From Pseudalkalibacillus decolorationis (GTDB lineage Bacteria; Bacillota; Bacilli; Bacillales; Fictibacillaceae): a stretch of DNA of 64,000 nt. The notes beneath the pieces are model-generated. The model was given only the letters and a program-made list of their open reading frames with translations. It did not search any database and was not told where the DNA came from. Position 1 is the first letter of the stretch; every line of letters begins with the position of its first letter. The stretch covers positions 126,943-190,942 of the forward strand of contig NZ_JANHJQ010000006.1 in the NCBI RefSeq assembly GCF_024609785.1. Reading direction: 5' to 3'. This document shows positions 1-7,881 of the stretch, piece after piece. A program made the translations under genes and the position numbers.

Positions 1-1
1 A

Positions 2-934
2 ATCAAGGTTCTCGAAAGATATCGTGTGAAATACGTACGGTTAGTTAAAAAAGTAATCCGTGGAAACATCCGTTGTTTTGCCGATCTCGTCATTGGGGGG
101 TATCCACCGACAAAAACAAAAACACTCGGAAAGGGACCAGTGGGGTTAGATATTGGAACCTCAACCCTTGCCGTTTCCTCCATCACCCAGGCTGGCTTAT
201 GGAATTTAGCGGATCAGGTTCAACCCCTCTCTCGTGAGATTCGTCTTCTTCAACGCAGGATGGACCGATCCAAACGGTCCTCCAACCCAGAAAACTATCA
301 TGAAAATGGTACGATCAAGAAAGGACAGAAAACCTGGAGCTATTCCAAAAGCTATCAAACTCTTCGGTCACGGTTACAAGAATGTTATCGAAAACAAAGG
401 GTAGTCCGAAAACAGTCTCATAACCAGTTGTCCAATCTCTTAGTAAGCCTTGGCCATTGTTTCTACATCGAGACGATGCATTTCAAAGCACTCCAAAAAC
501 GGAAAAAAGACACGGAAGTTTCAGAGAAGACCGGCAAGATGAAACGGAAGAAGCGATTTGGAAAAAGTATCGGCCACCGCGCACCTGCCATGTTGGTCCA
601 GATCGTAGAGCAAAAAGTAAAACGACTTGGGGGGATGTTCGTCCATGTCCAAACCCAAACCTTCAAAGCCAGTCAATACTGCCATCAGCGTCGTACTTAC
701 ATAAAAAAGCCATTATCTCAACGTTGGCATCCGTTCGAAGATGGTTCCCGCGTTCAACGGGATTTGTATTCTGCTTTTCTCTTGATGAATTCCAATAAGG
801 CTGGAACCAAACCGATTCAAAAACGATGCCAAGAAACGTATCCCCTATTTAAAAGAAACCATGATGAAGCTGTGGGTCACATTCTGATACAAAACAAGAT
901 GATTTTGAATTCAGGGATTCTGGTCAATCAATAG
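2..934 (+). CDS. tnpB: TnpB-type RNA-guided nuclease (IS200/IS605, IS1341-like), 5' partial
   Basis: The frame is already open at base 2, so the start lies left of the window; the first in-window start (GTG at 26) would cut off conserved sequence. Seen: a split RuvC active site with GLDIGTS (Asp42 counted from that GTG), YIET (Glu149) and QRDLYSAFL (Asp246), plus the KASQY and LSQRW blocks typical of Firmicute TnpB. The four-cysteine zinc finger of many TnpB proteins is not visible between RuvC-II and RuvC-III, which appears usual for this subgroup. Known: TnpB cuts DNA guided by an RNA from the element's right end. No TnpA transposase is visible, so this is probably a solo, IS1341-like element. 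The catalytic residues look intact. Confidence 0.88.
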   Translation: MKVLERYRVKYVRLVKKVIRGNIRCFADLVIGGYPPTKTKTLGKGPVGLDIGTSTLAVSSITQAGLWNLADQVQPLSREIRLLQRRMDRSKRSSNPENYHENGTIKKGQKTWSYSKSYQTLRSRLQECYRKQRVVRKQSHNQLSNLLVSLGHCFYIETMHFKALQKRKKDTEVSEKTGKMKRKKRFGKSIGHRAPAMLVQIVEQKVKRLGGMFVHVQTQTFKASQYCHQRRTYIKKPLSQRWHPFEDGSRVQRDLYSAFLLMNSNKAGTKPIQKRCQETYPLFKRNHDEAVGHILIQNKMILNSGILVNQ

Positions 935-1160
935 CCAAGGATAAAAGGAGCGGTGTGGCCCCACCGAGCTTGTGAGAGCAGAAAGAAGCAGTCGTTAATG
1001 GCAACAGAGGTTGCTTGGACTGCGAACGTTCGGATAGAAGTGAGATTCAGTGTCTAAGTCCCTAAATGCCGAGCATTCTGAAAGGGGTGGACTGTGGCTG
1101 CCGGTTTAGAAGAAGGTCTTACGTATTCGAACCCCACGGCTTTAGTCGTGGGAGGATTCA
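935..1160 (+). ncRNA. Candidate omega (re)RNA and right end of the tnpB element
   Basis: Directly after the tnpB stop lies a G-rich, structured non-coding stretch. It ends in the hairpin CCCCACGGC-TTTA-GTCGTGGG (1132-1152) followed by AGGATTCA, the usual subterminal hairpin of IS200/IS605 right ends. By family knowledge the guide RNA scaffold covers this part and the guide is read from sequence just past the element end, here starting near 1161. The 5' limit of the RNA and the exact cleavage point are inferred. Confidence 0.5.
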
Positions 1161-1386
1161 GCAGTAGAAAAGGTCTGTTTTTGTAAAAAGCATCATTTAT
1201 TAATAAAATTTCGGAAAGCAACGGTGGAGATTTGATTTCAGTATTAGTTAAAGATACTTATTATGTGCTCCTAAAATAAAACAGCCTGTTTCCCCAATAA
1301 AACGATTTAATTCTCGATTAACTTTATTAAATCCGCCAAAAACACGAACATTAAATGATTTTTTTGAATTAAAGTTCACCTTTTCA

Positions 1387-1415
1387 TTGATTATCTATTA
1401 TAAATTTGCTATATT
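1387..1415 (+). promoter_or_regulatory. Sigma-A-like promoter of the riboswitch transcript
   Basis: TTGATT, 17 bases, TATATT. The predicted transcript start falls about 20 bases before the riboswitch aptamer. Confidence 0.4.
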
Positions 1416-1440
1416 GGCAAAGTAATCTTATATATCATTT

Positions 1441-1509
1441 CTCGTATATCCTCGGTAATATGGTCTGAGTGTTTCTACCCGGTTCCCATTGAAAGAACTG
1501 GACTACGAG
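1441..1509 (+). promoter_or_regulatory. Purine riboswitch aptamer, guanine/hypoxanthine type
   Basis: P1 is closed by CTCGTA (1441) and TACGAG (1504-1509). The loop 2 motif TAATATGG and the invariant GTTTCTACC junction are present, and P3 pairs CCGGTTC with GAACTGG. The base that decides specificity (position 74 in xpt numbering, here about 1503) is C, in GAC-TACGAG. That predicts guanine/hypoxanthine rather than adenine binding. A terminator follows at 1605-1648, so this is probably an OFF switch acting on transcription. Confidence 0.9.
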
Positions 1510-1604
1510 TTGAAGTATACTGGTGGTTCGGCTTTTTTGCTGTTGCCATTCAATGATTTAGCATTCTCTCTATTTTTGCTAAATTATTATACTTTGACTT
1601 CGTA

Positions 1605-1648
1605 GGTCTAGAAGGTAGATATCATTCTACATTTTCTGGACCTTTTTC
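1605..1648 (+). terminator. Riboswitch expression-platform terminator
   Basis: The stem GGTCTAGAA...TTCTGGACC (with an inner TAGA/TCTA pair) is followed by TTTTTCTT. It lies between the purine aptamer and the lipoprotein gene at 1694. Confidence 0.7.
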
Positions 1649-1693
1649 TTATGACCAAAACTACGAGTATCAAACAACAGGGAGGAAAACAGA

Positions 1694-2605
1694 ATGGAAG
1701 CAGCATTTTTCAAAGCAAAGAAACAAGGATTAAAACTATTAAAAAACTACGTATCATTAGCATTCATTGCTGTACTGTTAGTATCGGTGATTGCTGGATG
1801 TAGTTCTTCTGCACAATCTGAAGCTGAACAAGAAAACGCTCAACGGCCTATCATCGTCCAAGGTCCAATGCCGATAGAAGCTGAAAAATTCGCAGATAAG
1901 TTAGAAAATGTGAAAAAAGAAAAATCAGGAACTTTTGAATTTTATATAGGTACTGTAGACAATTATCCTGTAATAGTTGCAAAAACAGGTAAGGGAATGG
2001 AAAATACAGCTGCTGCTACAGCAGTGGCTATTGAAAGATACAACCCTATAGCAATAATCAATCAAGGAACATCAGGCGGGCATGATCCTAATTTACACGT
2101 ATTTGATATTGTTTTAGGAAAAAGAACGGTAAACATAGGCTCATTAAAAACAGGAAATAGGGCTGAAAACGAAGGAATTGCTCCAACGGAATGGAAGCCG
2201 ATGGACTTAATGGCTTCTGAAGGAAGTGCAGGTGAAGATCCTAATGCCGAAAATATCCGTTATTACGAAGGAGATAAAGACTTACTCGCAGCTGCAAATG
2301 CGGTAAAAGATAAGTACACTAAAGGTAAGGTTGTCGAGGGTACTATCGGTTCTGCAGACGTTTGGAACAATGAAGTTGATAGAATCAAATGGTTCCATAA
2401 AAAGTATGGTACCTCTGTAGAAGAAATGGAAGGTGCTGCAGGAGCGCAAATCGCCAAAGCGTATGATGTACCATTCCTAGGTATCCGGATACTTTCGAAT
2501 AATAAAACGAATGGTGGCGAATACAACCCAGATACGGCAGCAGCAAATCAAGAATATGTTTATGAAGTAGTTAGAAAATATATATCTACGTTGCCAAGCG
2601 AATAA
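1694..2605 (+). CDS. Lipoprotein nucleoside phosphorylase/nucleosidase (PNP_UDP_1 family)
   Basis: 303 aa. The ATG follows GGAGG by 8 bases. Residues 16-36 form a lipoprotein signal ending VSVIAGC (lipid Cys36), so the enzyme should sit on the outer face of the membrane. The rest is a PNP/MTA-SAH nucleosidase fold: GTSGG at 125-129 and the ribose-binding EMEGAAGAQ at 244-252. The segment matching the catalytic SD of MTA/SAH nucleosidase reads SN (Asn269). In trimeric PNPs an Asn at the analogous base-binding site goes with 6-oxopurines, whereas Asp serves 6-aminopurines. That fits the guanine riboswitch upstream. Inference: a surface enzyme that releases guanine or hypoxanthine from nucleosides for salvage. 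Single-gene transcript; the terminator at 2730 follows. Confidence 0.85.
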   Translation: MEAAFFKAKKQGLKLLKNYVSLAFIAVLLVSVIAGCSSSAQSEAEQENAQRPIIVQGPMPIEAEKFADKLENVKKEKSGTFEFYIGTVDNYPVIVAKTGKGMENTAAATAVAIERYNPIAIINQGTSGGHDPNLHVFDIVLGKRTVNIGSLKTGNRAENEGIAPTEWKPMDLMASEGSAGEDPNAENIRYYEGDKDLLAAANAVKDKYTKGKVVEGTIGSADVWNNEVDRIKWFHKKYGTSVEEMEGAAGAQIAKAYDVPFLGIRILSNNKTNGGEYNPDTAAANQEYVYEVVRKYISTLPSE

Positions 2606-2729
2606 TAAAGTAAAATCATTTCAATTTCAACTAAAGCAACAATTCAATACCATTTAAGAATTGTCGAACATGTTGAAGACAAAACAGAAGTATAAACAAA
2701 AGAGTCTATATAGTAAAATCAGAAATTGA

Positions 2730-2767
2730 GACAGTAATGGAAATGGACATTCCTTACTGTCTTTTTT
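2730..2767 (+). terminator. Terminator after the nucleosidase lipoprotein gene
   Basis: The stem GACAGTAA (2730-2737)/TTACTGTC (2754-2761) is followed by six T. Confidence 0.8.
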
Positions 2768-2819
2768 GATGAACGATCAAAATACACAATTAATGCAGTT
2801 AAACAACATGACGAGGTGT

Positions 2820-2850
2820 TCACTTGTGTACAAATCACTTGTATACAAAT
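2820..2850 (+). promoter_or_regulatory. Tandem palindromic operator of the MarR operon
   Basis: Two adjacent 15-base repeats, TCACTTGTGTACAAA and TCACTTGTATACAAA, each hold a palindrome (TTGTRTACAA). They lie about 60-90 bases before the MarR start. Position and symmetry suggest MarR autoregulation. Confidence 0.6.
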
Positions 2851-2911
2851 CACCTATGCGTATGTTATATTCGGATTAATCAGAAAATTGAACGAGTGAG
2901 GGTGTTAGTTA

Positions 2912-3346
2912 ATGGAGAAATCCGATATATGTATACATTTTCTTCTAGGAAAAGCTTTGCAAAGAGTAAATCAAGTGAGTAAATCCAAACTATCCTCGTA
3001 TGGTGTGACACCTGTTCAATATGCGCTACTCCGCCTTCTTTGGAAAAAGGATGGACAATTCGGTTATGTATTAGGTGAAAGACTTCTACTAGACAGTGCT
3101 ACCATAACAGGTATAATCGACCGACTGGAACAAAATGAATTTATTGAACGACGAGTTGATCCCAATGATCGCCGCAACAAGCTAGTTTTTCTGACTGGAA
3201 AAGGGAGATCTATGGAGGGTCCTTTATGTCAGAAGATGGATGAAATGAATGAAGAAGTGATGTCTGATTTTGATGATGAGGAGATTCAGCGATTTAAGAA
3301 AATACTTTTCGACATTGGAATAAGGAACAAGAATAGAGGAGGCTGA
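2912..3346 (+). CDS. MarR-family transcriptional regulator
   Basis: 144 aa, normal MarR length. A winged helix-turn-helix spans about residues 30-100: LLLDSATITGIIDRLE is the recognition helix and RRVDPNDRRNKLVFLT the wing with its DxRxxxxxLT signature. It is the first gene of a tight operon, with 5 bases to the thioesterase, and carries tandem palindromes in its own promoter region. Inference: a repressor that senses a small aromatic or acyl compound handled by the downstream enzymes and exporter. Confidence 0.9.
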   Translation: MEKSDICIHFLLGKALQRVNQVSKSKLSSYGVTPVQYALLRLLWKKDGQFGYVLGERLLLDSATITGIIDRLEQNEFIERRVDPNDRRNKLVFLTGKGRSMEGPLCQKMDEMNEEVMSDFDDEEIQRFKKILFDIGIRNKNRGG

Positions 3347-3351
3347 ATGGA

Positions 3352-3807
3352 ATGATCGTTTCGCAAGAAGTGTTAGACCTATACAATGTTGAGGATAAGG
3401 ATGAATTTGCTGAACAGATGCGGTCCCGGAGCAAACATACTCTTATTGAAGCACTTGAAATTGAATATGTCGAACTCACGCCAGACCGTGTGGTAATGAC
3501 GATGCCAGTAGGTCCTAAAACGAGGCAGCCAGCAGGCATTTTACATGGGGGTGCCTCTGTTGCATTGGCGGAAACGGTTGCTTCCATTGCAACTGTTATC
3601 AATATAGACCCCGAAAAATTCAACCCAGTTGGGATGGAAATCAATGCAAACCATATTCGAAGTAAAACAGATGGCGTTGTCAATGCAACCGCTACCCCTT
3701 TTCATAAAGGACGCACAACAATGGTCTGGGATATTAAAATTACTGATGAAGATGGACAGTTAATTTGTATATCCCGTTGTACGATGGCAGTTATTGCTAA
3801 AAGGTAA
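3352..3807 (+). CDS. Hotdog-fold thioesterase, PaaI/YuxO-like
   Basis: 151 aa. The start ATG follows GAGGAGGCTGAATGG. Residues 60-80 carry PAGILHGGASVALAE, the HGG motif of PaaI/DHNA-CoA thioesterases, in which the following acidic residue serves catalysis. It has the single hotdog domain and length usual for the family, without a signal peptide, so it is cytoplasmic. Likely reaction: hydrolysis of an aryl- or acyl-CoA. The MarR and efflux-carrier neighbours point to detoxification or catabolism rather than menaquinone synthesis, but the substrate is unknown. Confidence 0.85.
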   Translation: MIVSQEVLDLYNVEDKDEFAEQMRSRSKHTLIEALEIEYVELTPDRVVMTMPVGPKTRQPAGILHGGASVALAETVASIATVINIDPEKFNPVGMEINANHIRSKTDGVVNATATPFHKGRTTMVWDIKITDEDGQLICISRCTMAVIAKR

Positions 3808-3845
3808 ACCGTGAAAAAAGGTGTAAGGAGAGTGAACGAAAGACC

Positions 3846-4664
3846 ATGATACAAGTGTATGGAAGAGAGGACGTTACTTGTGTAGAGGGGAAAGTTGTAA
3901 GGTCTGGTCGCAAAGAAGGTACGGTTTATGCATTTTTGGTAGACGGCATGTTAATTGATACCGGACCCAAATGCCTTGAAGCTGATCTAATTCCTTTCTA
4001 CGAAGATAATTTGATTGACCTAGTCACATTAACCCATAGCCATGAGGATCATACGGGAACAGCTTCATGGATTCAAGAAAACCGAAATGTTCCAATTTAT
4101 ATGCATGATAAAGGAATTAGCATATGTGCTCAACCATGTTCGTATCCAAAGTATCGCCAGATTTCCTGGGGGGTACGAAATGCGTTCAAAGCTTTACCGC
4201 TTGGAGATACGATCCAATCTCGAAGTCAAGAGTGGAAAGTGATTTATACACCAGGTCATGCAGATGACCATATCTCACTTATTCATGAAGAAACAGGCAG
4301 ATTATTTACAGGTGATTTATTTTTAGCTCCGAAGACAAAGGTCATTATGAATAGTGAATCGATCCCATTAATTATGAACTCAATTCGAATGCTGCTCTCC
4401 TATGATTTCGGATCGATATTTTGCAGCCATGCCGGGTACATACAGGATGGAAAAGGGATGATGAAGCAAAAGTTGAATTATCTTGAGAATCTTTGCGGTG
4501 AAGTGAAAAATCTACATCAGGAAGGACTCTCAATTGCTGAAATCAATAAAAAGCTATTCCAGAAAAAGTACCCAATTATAGCAGTTTCCGAAGGAGAATG
4601 GGACTCTTTGCATATCGTCACTTCAATTATTTCTGATGAAAAGCTTACCATTGCTAAGAGGTGA
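3846..4664 (+). CDS. MBL-fold metallo-hydrolase
   Basis: 272 aa. Zinc-ligand motifs are THSHEDH near residues 60-66, TPGHADD near 135 and FTGDLF near 155, i.e. the HxHxDH pattern of glyoxalase-II-like MBL hydrolases. There is no signal peptide. It sits between the thioesterase and the MFS carrier; the next ATG lies 5 bases past the stop, so translation is probably coupled. A thioester or lactone hydrolase is possible; the substrate cannot be read from the sequence. Confidence 0.85.
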   Translation: MIQVYGREDVTCVEGKVVRSGRKEGTVYAFLVDGMLIDTGPKCLEADLIPFYEDNLIDLVTLTHSHEDHTGTASWIQENRNVPIYMHDKGISICAQPCSYPKYRQISWGVRNAFKALPLGDTIQSRSQEWKVIYTPGHADDHISLIHEETGRLFTGDLFLAPKTKVIMNSESIPLIMNSIRMLLSYDFGSIFCSHAGYIQDGKGMMKQKLNYLENLCGEVKNLHQEGLSIAEINKKLFQKKYPIIAVSEGEWDSLHIVTSIISDEKLTIAKR

Positions 4665-4669
4665 ACATC

Positions 4670-5926
4670 ATGACAAAAAGTAGCAGGTGTACATATTATG
4701 GGTGGTACATCGTTGCTTCGGCATCCGTGATCGTCCTACTCACCATGGGGTTGCGGATGGGGATCGGTCCTTTTGTTAAGCCGATTATGTTAGATTTAGA
4801 GTTGTCTCGAACGGAGTTTTCAGTCATCGTCGCAATTGGGATGATTGTTTATGGATTAGGAATGCCTCTAGCTGGATATCTTTTAAAACGCTACAGCACC
4901 CGTTCCGTCTTGTTAACCGGCTTAATTACTGTTTGTGCATCGATATTATGGACGATAAGCTCAAAAGAGTTGGTTTCGTTTCTTCTTTCTTTCGGTATTT
5001 TTCTATCACTAGGTCTTGCCTTTTTAAGCAATATTACTTTGGCACCGATCGTTAGTAAGTGGTTTGTTCGACAAAGGGGAAAGGCGCTCTTTTATTTGTC
5101 CACAGGTGGGATGGCAGGAATGGCTGTTATGACACCGGTTGAAACCCTGTTAATTCAGTTGGTCGGATGGCAGTGGACACTTCTAATTTTTGGAGGGGTG
5201 TTCATTTGCATCGTACTTCCCTCAGCTATCTTTGTCATGCGGGAAGTCGTACCGGAGGGGGCAGATGCTGCTGCAGTTTACGAAGGTAAAATTAAACAGG
5301 ACAACCAACCGGAAATCACATGGAAAGACGCTGTTAAGACACGGCCTTACTGGCAAATCGTCACAGGAATGTTTGCCTGCGGTTTTAGCATGAATCTCAT
5401 GGGATCCCACGCGGTCCCTATGTTGATGGATCATCATTTTAAGCCTATGAATGCTTCATTTGGCGTTGGGATAATTGGAGTTGTAGCAATTTTTAGCACT
5501 TTATTCTTGGGATCGATTGCAGATCGGTATCCCCGAAAAAACATTCTCTTTTGGGTCTATTTCGTTAGAGGTATGGGGATTCTCGGCTTAGTTTACGTGG
5601 TAACCCCATTGCAACTCTATTTCGTAGCAGCTACCGGAGGATTGGTATGGGCAGGATCAATTGCCATGTCCTCTGCGATTATGAGCGATTTATATGGGGT
5701 TCGTTTACTTGGGATTTTGAATGGGTGGGCTTTTTTCGGGCATCAGATCGGAGGAGCAATAGGCTCATTCATAGGTGGGTGGGGATATGAGACGTTTGGA
5801 ACTCATGTATTAGCATTTGGAACAGCAGCTTTTATTTCTCTTATTGCTAGTGGGGCGTCCTATTATTTGCCTGAAAGTATTACATTTCCCAAGTATATTA
5901 AAATAGGTCATGGGCGTTCCCTTTAA
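4670..5926 (+). CDS. MFS transporter
   Basis: 418 aa with 12 hydrophobic segments of the major facilitator type. The loop motif GYLLKRYSTRSV between TM2 and TM3 and its echo GSIADRYPRK between TM8 and TM9 are present. The ATG at 4670 was chosen because AGAGGTG lies 6 bases before it; an upstream GTG at 4661 overlaps the previous stop. The protein resembles monocarboxylate/oxalate-formate-type MFS carriers. As the last gene of the MarR operon it probably imports or exports the compound processed by the thioesterase and MBL hydrolase. Confidence 0.87.
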   Translation: MTKSSRCTYYGWYIVASASVIVLLTMGLRMGIGPFVKPIMLDLELSRTEFSVIVAIGMIVYGLGMPLAGYLLKRYSTRSVLLTGLITVCASILWTISSKELVSFLLSFGIFLSLGLAFLSNITLAPIVSKWFVRQRGKALFYLSTGGMAGMAVMTPVETLLIQLVGWQWTLLIFGGVFICIVLPSAIFVMREVVPEGADAAAVYEGKIKQDNQPEITWKDAVKTRPYWQIVTGMFACGFSMNLMGSHAVPMLMDHHFKPMNASFGVGIIGVVAIFSTLFLGSIADRYPRKNILFWVYFVRGMGILGLVYVVTPLQLYFVAATGGLVWAGSIAMSSAIMSDLYGVRLLGILNGWAFFGHQIGGAIGSFIGGWGYETFGTHVLAFGTAAFISLIASGASYYLPESITFPKYIKIGHGRSL

Positions 5927-5945
5927 AAGTAAAGGGATCGTTTTT
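5915..5945 (+). terminator. Terminator of the MarR operon
   Basis: CGTTCCCTTT (5915-5924) pairs with AAAGGGATCG (5931-5940), followed by five T. The 5' arm overlaps the last codons of the MFS gene. Confidence 0.75.
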
Positions 5946-6352
5946 ACAATAAGAAGCTGACATGAAGAAGGCCGGAATTCCTTTTAACGCAATACCAAAA
6001 TATAGCAATTGGGCAAATGACCTATTCTTTTGTCCCTAATAATTTCTTCTTAGATTGACAATAAAGTCGTTTAAATACAATAAAGTTGTTACATTTACAA
6101 TAAAGTTATTTAAAAATCCTAGCATGTTTATTAAAGAATTATTGGCCCACCCTGTAAAATATTTAAACATCCGTTCAATAATTATCTTTTAATTATGGTG
6201 TATCAACAATTAGTGTCAATTAATCTTTGAGAAAATTCGAGTATTCTGAAGAATTTCAAAACCTTATGGAGGGATTGGTGGAGCATCTCAGGTAAGAAGT
6301 TTATAATCAATAGTAAAAACTAATACAATGTAATAGAAAGGTGTAGATAGAA
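5946..6352. other. Intergenic region with three ACAATAAAG repeats
   Basis: About 400 bases without a supported gene. ACAATAAAGTYRTT occurs at 6058, 6077 and 6097, a spacing of 19-20 bases (about two helical turns), some 250 bases before the aminotransferase gene. Otherwise AT-rich; no riboswitch recognised. Confidence 0.4.
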
Positions 6353-7543
6353 GTGAGTGTTGCATCTTTTTTTCCTGAAAATATCAAAGTAGCCCTTAAG
6401 AATATTCCACCTGGGGAGTGGATTCCGGAGCTTCCGGAAGATTGTATTCGTCTGCATTCCGGCTATCCAGCACCTGCCCTTGTTCCGGATGAGGAGCTAA
6501 AGGTAGCTGTTACCAGTCTATTAGAAGAGGAACAGGATTTACCACTCCATTATCTTGGAAGTCCAAAAATTTTAAAACTAAAGGAACAGATTAAAGTAAG
6601 ATTGGAAGAGAGAGGTATTTCTGTTTCGGGAGAAGAGCTTTTGATAACCTCTGGCGCTTGTCAGGCGATCGATTTGATTGCTCGCATTCTCCTAGATGAG
6701 GAGACAATCGTGGCAATAGAGTCTCCCACCTATATGGAGGCTTTAGAAATTTTTCAAAATTATACGAAGCGTATTATCAGTATTCCTGTAGATAAGCATG
6801 GACTTCAAACCGATGTTTTGGAAGAAATTTTAGCCGAAAGGAAGCGAAATGGGCTAGCCAATCCACGTTTTCTATATACTATTCCAACTTTTCAAAATCC
6901 AACAGGGACGACTATGACAGCAGAGCGCAGGCAGCATGTATTGGAGCTAGCCGACAGCTATAATTTCTTTATAGTAGAGGATGATGCGTACGGGGAATTA
7001 TCATTTTATAAGAATCTACCAACACTGAAAGCAATGGATAAAAAGTCCAGAGTTTTGCATGTCGGTTCATTATCCAAGATAGTGGCACCAGGAATGCGTA
7101 TTGGATGGATAACTGGAGCAAGTGAAATCATTCATGCATCCGCATGGTTTAAAAAAGATCTGAACCATCCGTTTGCTCAAGCGACCATGGCTGTATTCTT
7201 AGCAAACACCGATTTTGAGGTAAAACTCCTAACCTTGAGAGACACATACTGGGCTAAATGTGCCGTTCTACTCTCGGCACTAGAACAGTATCTTCCTGAA
7301 TCAGCTTCCTGGTATGTGCCAGAAGGCGGTTACTTCGTGTGGATGAAAATTCCTGATGTCGAAACATCGGAAATGTTGACACAGGCGCTATCGGAGGGGG
7401 TATCTTTTATTCCTGGTAAATACTTTTTCATGGATCAAACAGATGGAACGGAATTTCTTCGCCTTTCCTTCAGTTATGAGGATGAAAAAGAAATAGTAGA
7501 GGGAATTCGGAGACTGGGAAGAGTCGTAGAAGCTAATCTTTGA
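6353..7543 (+). CDS. PLP-dependent aminotransferase, class I/II (2-aminoadipate/LysN type)
   Basis: 396 aa. The GTG start lies about 9 bases after AAAGGTG. It resembles the aminotransferase half of MocR proteins but lacks the N-terminal GntR DNA-binding domain. Visible are PTFQNPTGTTM (residues about 180-190), VEDDAYGEL and GSLSKIVAPGMRIGWI, where the Lys binds PLP and the Arg helps phosphate binding. Cytoplasmic. Known relatives transfer amino groups from 2-aminoadipate, leucine/kynurenine or related amino acids. The gene stands alone, so its pathway is not shown by context. Confidence 0.87.
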   Translation: MSVASFFPENIKVALKNIPPGEWIPELPEDCIRLHSGYPAPALVPDEELKVAVTSLLEEEQDLPLHYLGSPKILKLKEQIKVRLEERGISVSGEELLITSGACQAIDLIARILLDEETIVAIESPTYMEALEIFQNYTKRIISIPVDKHGLQTDVLEEILAERKRNGLANPRFLYTIPTFQNPTGTTMTAERRQHVLELADSYNFFIVEDDAYGELSFYKNLPTLKAMDKKSRVLHVGSLSKIVAPGMRIGWITGASEIIHASAWFKKDLNHPFAQATMAVFLANTDFEVKLLTLRDTYWAKCAVLLSALEQYLPESASWYVPEGGYFVWMKIPDVETSEMLTQALSEGVSFIPGKYFFMDQTDGTEFLRLSFSYEDEKEIVEGIRRLGRVVEANL

Positions 7544-7696
7544 ATTCGGGTACAGCCAACATTTTATAAAAATCCTACGCTAAGGGAATACATAGCGTCA
7601 TAACAACAAATTTTGCTGCGTTAATCATCTTTCATGAAGTGAATTTTAAATAAAAATCGGGTGTTTTCGGATTGCCTCTAAGGCTAAATACCTTCA

Positions 7697-7730
7697 TACA
7701 CTTCACGGAAGGTCTGTTCTGTGAAGTGTA
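7697..7730 (+). repeat. 34-base near-perfect inverted repeat
   Basis: TACACTTCAC (7697-7706) and GTGAAGTGTA (7721-7730) are perfect arms, with an inner GAA/TTC pair. No T-run follows, so it is more likely an operator or RNA hairpin than an intrinsic terminator. It lies between the convergent aminotransferase and siderophore-binding genes. Confidence 0.5.
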
Positions 7731-7813
7731 TTGATAGTAAATTCAGTATTTATTCTTTGTTTCACTAACGATGTGCAATTAATTAACTAACGCTGCAAGC
7801 CAAGAAAAATACG

Positions 7814-7875
7814 TTATCCTCTTTTTATAAAAAAAGAGGATAAAGAAGGAATTCATATTAGAAGAATTCCTTCTT
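7814..7875. terminator. Two back-to-back hairpins between convergent genes
   Basis: Hairpin 1: TTATCCTCTTTTT (7814-7826) with AAAAAGAGGATAA (7831-7843). Hairpin 2: AAGAAGGAATTC (7843-7854) with GAATTCCTTCTT (7864-7875), followed by TT. They share one base, are flanked by A/T runs on both strands and can stop transcription from both sides. Confidence 0.75.
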
Positions 7876-7881
7876 TTCATA

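Noticed and set aside
457-798. Open frames on both strands inside tnpB
   Set aside because: They overlap a strongly supported coding frame, have no ribosome sites and no protein-like composition.
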